This document shows, piece by piece, positions 41,076 to 41,925 of a stretch of 41,925 nt of DNA. How positions within the stretch are numbered: the first letter of the stretch is position 1; each line of letters begins with the position of its first letter. The notes under the pieces were generated by a model. The model worked only from the letters and a program-made list of their open reading frames with translations. It had not been told where the DNA came from and did not search any database. Origin of the DNA: Blastococcus sp. CT_GayMR20 (lineage in GTDB: Bacteria; Actinomycetota; Actinomycetes; Mycobacteriales; Geodermatophilaceae); NCBI RefSeq assembly GCF_004570345.1, contig NZ_SPQM01000028.1, forward strand, positions 1-41,925, read 5' to 3'. The position numbers and the translations under genes are program-made.

Positions 41076-41854
41076 TCACGCCCCGTGGCAGGGGAGCACG
41101 ACCTCCGCGAGGTGGTCGGTGGCGAGAAACGCCCGGCGCAGGCCCTCGCTGAGCCCGTCGAACGGCGAGGTCTGCGACCGGTGCTCGGCGATGGCCGCTT
41201 CCCGCCGGGCGAGCACGTCGGTGGTGTCGATGACGTGGGTGATCTCGTCGTCCCTGCGGCCGAGCCTCGCCGGGTCGAGGGTGTGGTAGGCCGCGTCCGG
41301 CCGCACCGATCTCATCTCGTCCAGCCACCGGCGCAGCAGGCTGTTGGGGAGGCAGGACTCGTAGAGCGCAGGCCCTACGGGCGTGGCCGCGAGCGCGGCG
41401 AGCACAGCGCCCCGCACCTGCAGGTGGTCGCGGTGACCGTCGCTGCCGTCGAGGACGACGACGACCGCGGGGTCGATCTCCCCGACCAGGCGGGCGAGGA
41501 CCTCGGCGACCTCGGCGACCGGGGCGGCGCACAGCGATCCGGGTGCCTGCCCGCCGTCGAACCCGGAGTCCCGGTAGCCCAGGAGCTCCACGCGTGCGAC
41601 ACCGAGAATCGCGGCGGCGCGGCGCAGTTCCGCCTCCCGGACCGTCCCGAGGTCGGCGTCGGCCGGGAAGTCCGGCTCGACCTCGCCCGCCTCGCCTCGC
41701 GTCGCGCAGGCCACGGTCACCTCGGCGCCGTGCCCGGCGGCCCGGGCGATGGTCGACCGCAGCCGAACGTCTCGTCGTCCGGGTGGGCGACGGCGACCAG
41801 CCACCGGTCGCCGGGACGCACGTCCCGGAGCCGGTCGCGGGCCGCAGGGTTCAC
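41076..41854 (-). pseudogene. PIG-L/LmbE family deacetylase, frameshifted
   Basis: PIG-L enzymes are zinc deacetylases acting on N-acetylglucosaminyl compounds; MshB in mycothiol synthesis is a relative. Read from GTG 41854, the protein runs NPAARDRLRDVRPGDRWLVA then VAHPDDETFGCG, the zinc-binding AHPDDE motif. It must then shift frame near 41758 to continue STIARAAGHGAEVTVACATR, with the second zinc site DGSDGHRDHLQVRG further on and the end at 41076. One G is missing from the expected TGCGGGTCGACC. The long uninterrupted frame starting at 41804 lacks AHPDDE, so it would encode no active enzyme. The cause may be true mutation or a single sequencing error. Confidence 0.8.
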
Positions 41855-41925
41855 CGCTCGCCCGCCGCCGCCCGGTCCAGCAGCCAGCGCGTCGCCCGGC
41901 GGCCGTGCACGCCGGCCGCCGGGAC
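41851..41925 (-). CDS. 3' end of an upstream minus-strand gene (partial)
   Basis: Only the last 24 codons and the TGA are in the window (ending HGRRATRWLLDRAAAGER). The stop overlaps the GTG of the deacetylase gene as GTGA, which argues that it is a real coupled gene. The family cannot be named from this fragment. Confidence 0.55.
   Translation of the reverse strand, partial: VPAAGVHGRRATRWLLDRAAAGER

Noticed and set aside
41076..41804. 242-codon frame as an intact deacetylase
   Set aside because: It lacks AHPDDE, which lies in the neighbouring frame directly upstream; the true start is GTG 41854.

Overview
The window is very GC-rich DNA with GTG/TTG starts, short gaps and many start/stop overlaps. 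It looks like an actinobacterial chromosome: the order uvrC-rapZ-yvcK-whiA-gap-pgk-tpiA-secG-rbpA is the classic actinobacterial block, and whiA and rbpA are actinobacterial markers. The protein style suggests Geodermatophilaceae or a close relative, but that genus-level guess is inference.

Layout. (1) 1-4348, minus: treX and treY of the glycogen-to-trehalose route; treY is cut by the window edge. (2) 4795-12063, plus: uvrB, a YjbR/MmcQ-type gene, two TerC paralogues (the first behind a yybP-ykoY manganese riboswitch) and an S9 peptidase. (3) 12169-12745: wreckage of an LldD-type alpha-hydroxy-acid dehydrogenase. (4) 12776-22553: an accessory catabolic island. It has a lipoprotein ABC importer (binding protein, ATPase, two permeases), an aldehyde dehydrogenase, a ThDP decarboxylase resembling benzoylformate decarboxylase, an FMN alpha-hydroxy-acid dehydrogenase and, convergently, an N-carbamoylsarcosine-amidase-like hydrolase. 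Both ends carry the same 20-bp promoter/operator pointing inward. (5) 22906-28908: a small acidic protein, a SixA-type phosphatase, an MBL-fold hydrolase, an amidase and uvrA. (6) 28922-29807: a pseudogene with three single-base deletions and a conserved hypothetical. (7) 29910-40778: uvrC through rbpA, with a family-5 solute-binding lipoprotein inserted between tpiA and secG. (8) 40783-41925, minus: a 60-residue protein, a PIG-L/LmbE deacetylase with a frameshift, and the last 24 codons of another gene.

Two systems stand out. The island reads as a mandelate-like route (hydroxy acid to keto acid to aldehyde to acid) with its own importer and an amidohydrolase that could release the acid from an amide or carbamoyl precursor. 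The mirrored palindromic operator TGAACGTTCA would put both converging units under one regulator, and none is encoded inside. Second, uvrB, uvrC, the amidase upstream of uvrA and the S9 peptidase all carry TGTC-N12-TANNNT promoters matching the SOS-independent (RecA-NDp/PafBC) consensus. The start codon lies 6-8 bases after the -10 box, so these transcripts should be nearly leaderless.

No rRNA, tRNA, CRISPR, transposase or integrase was recognised.
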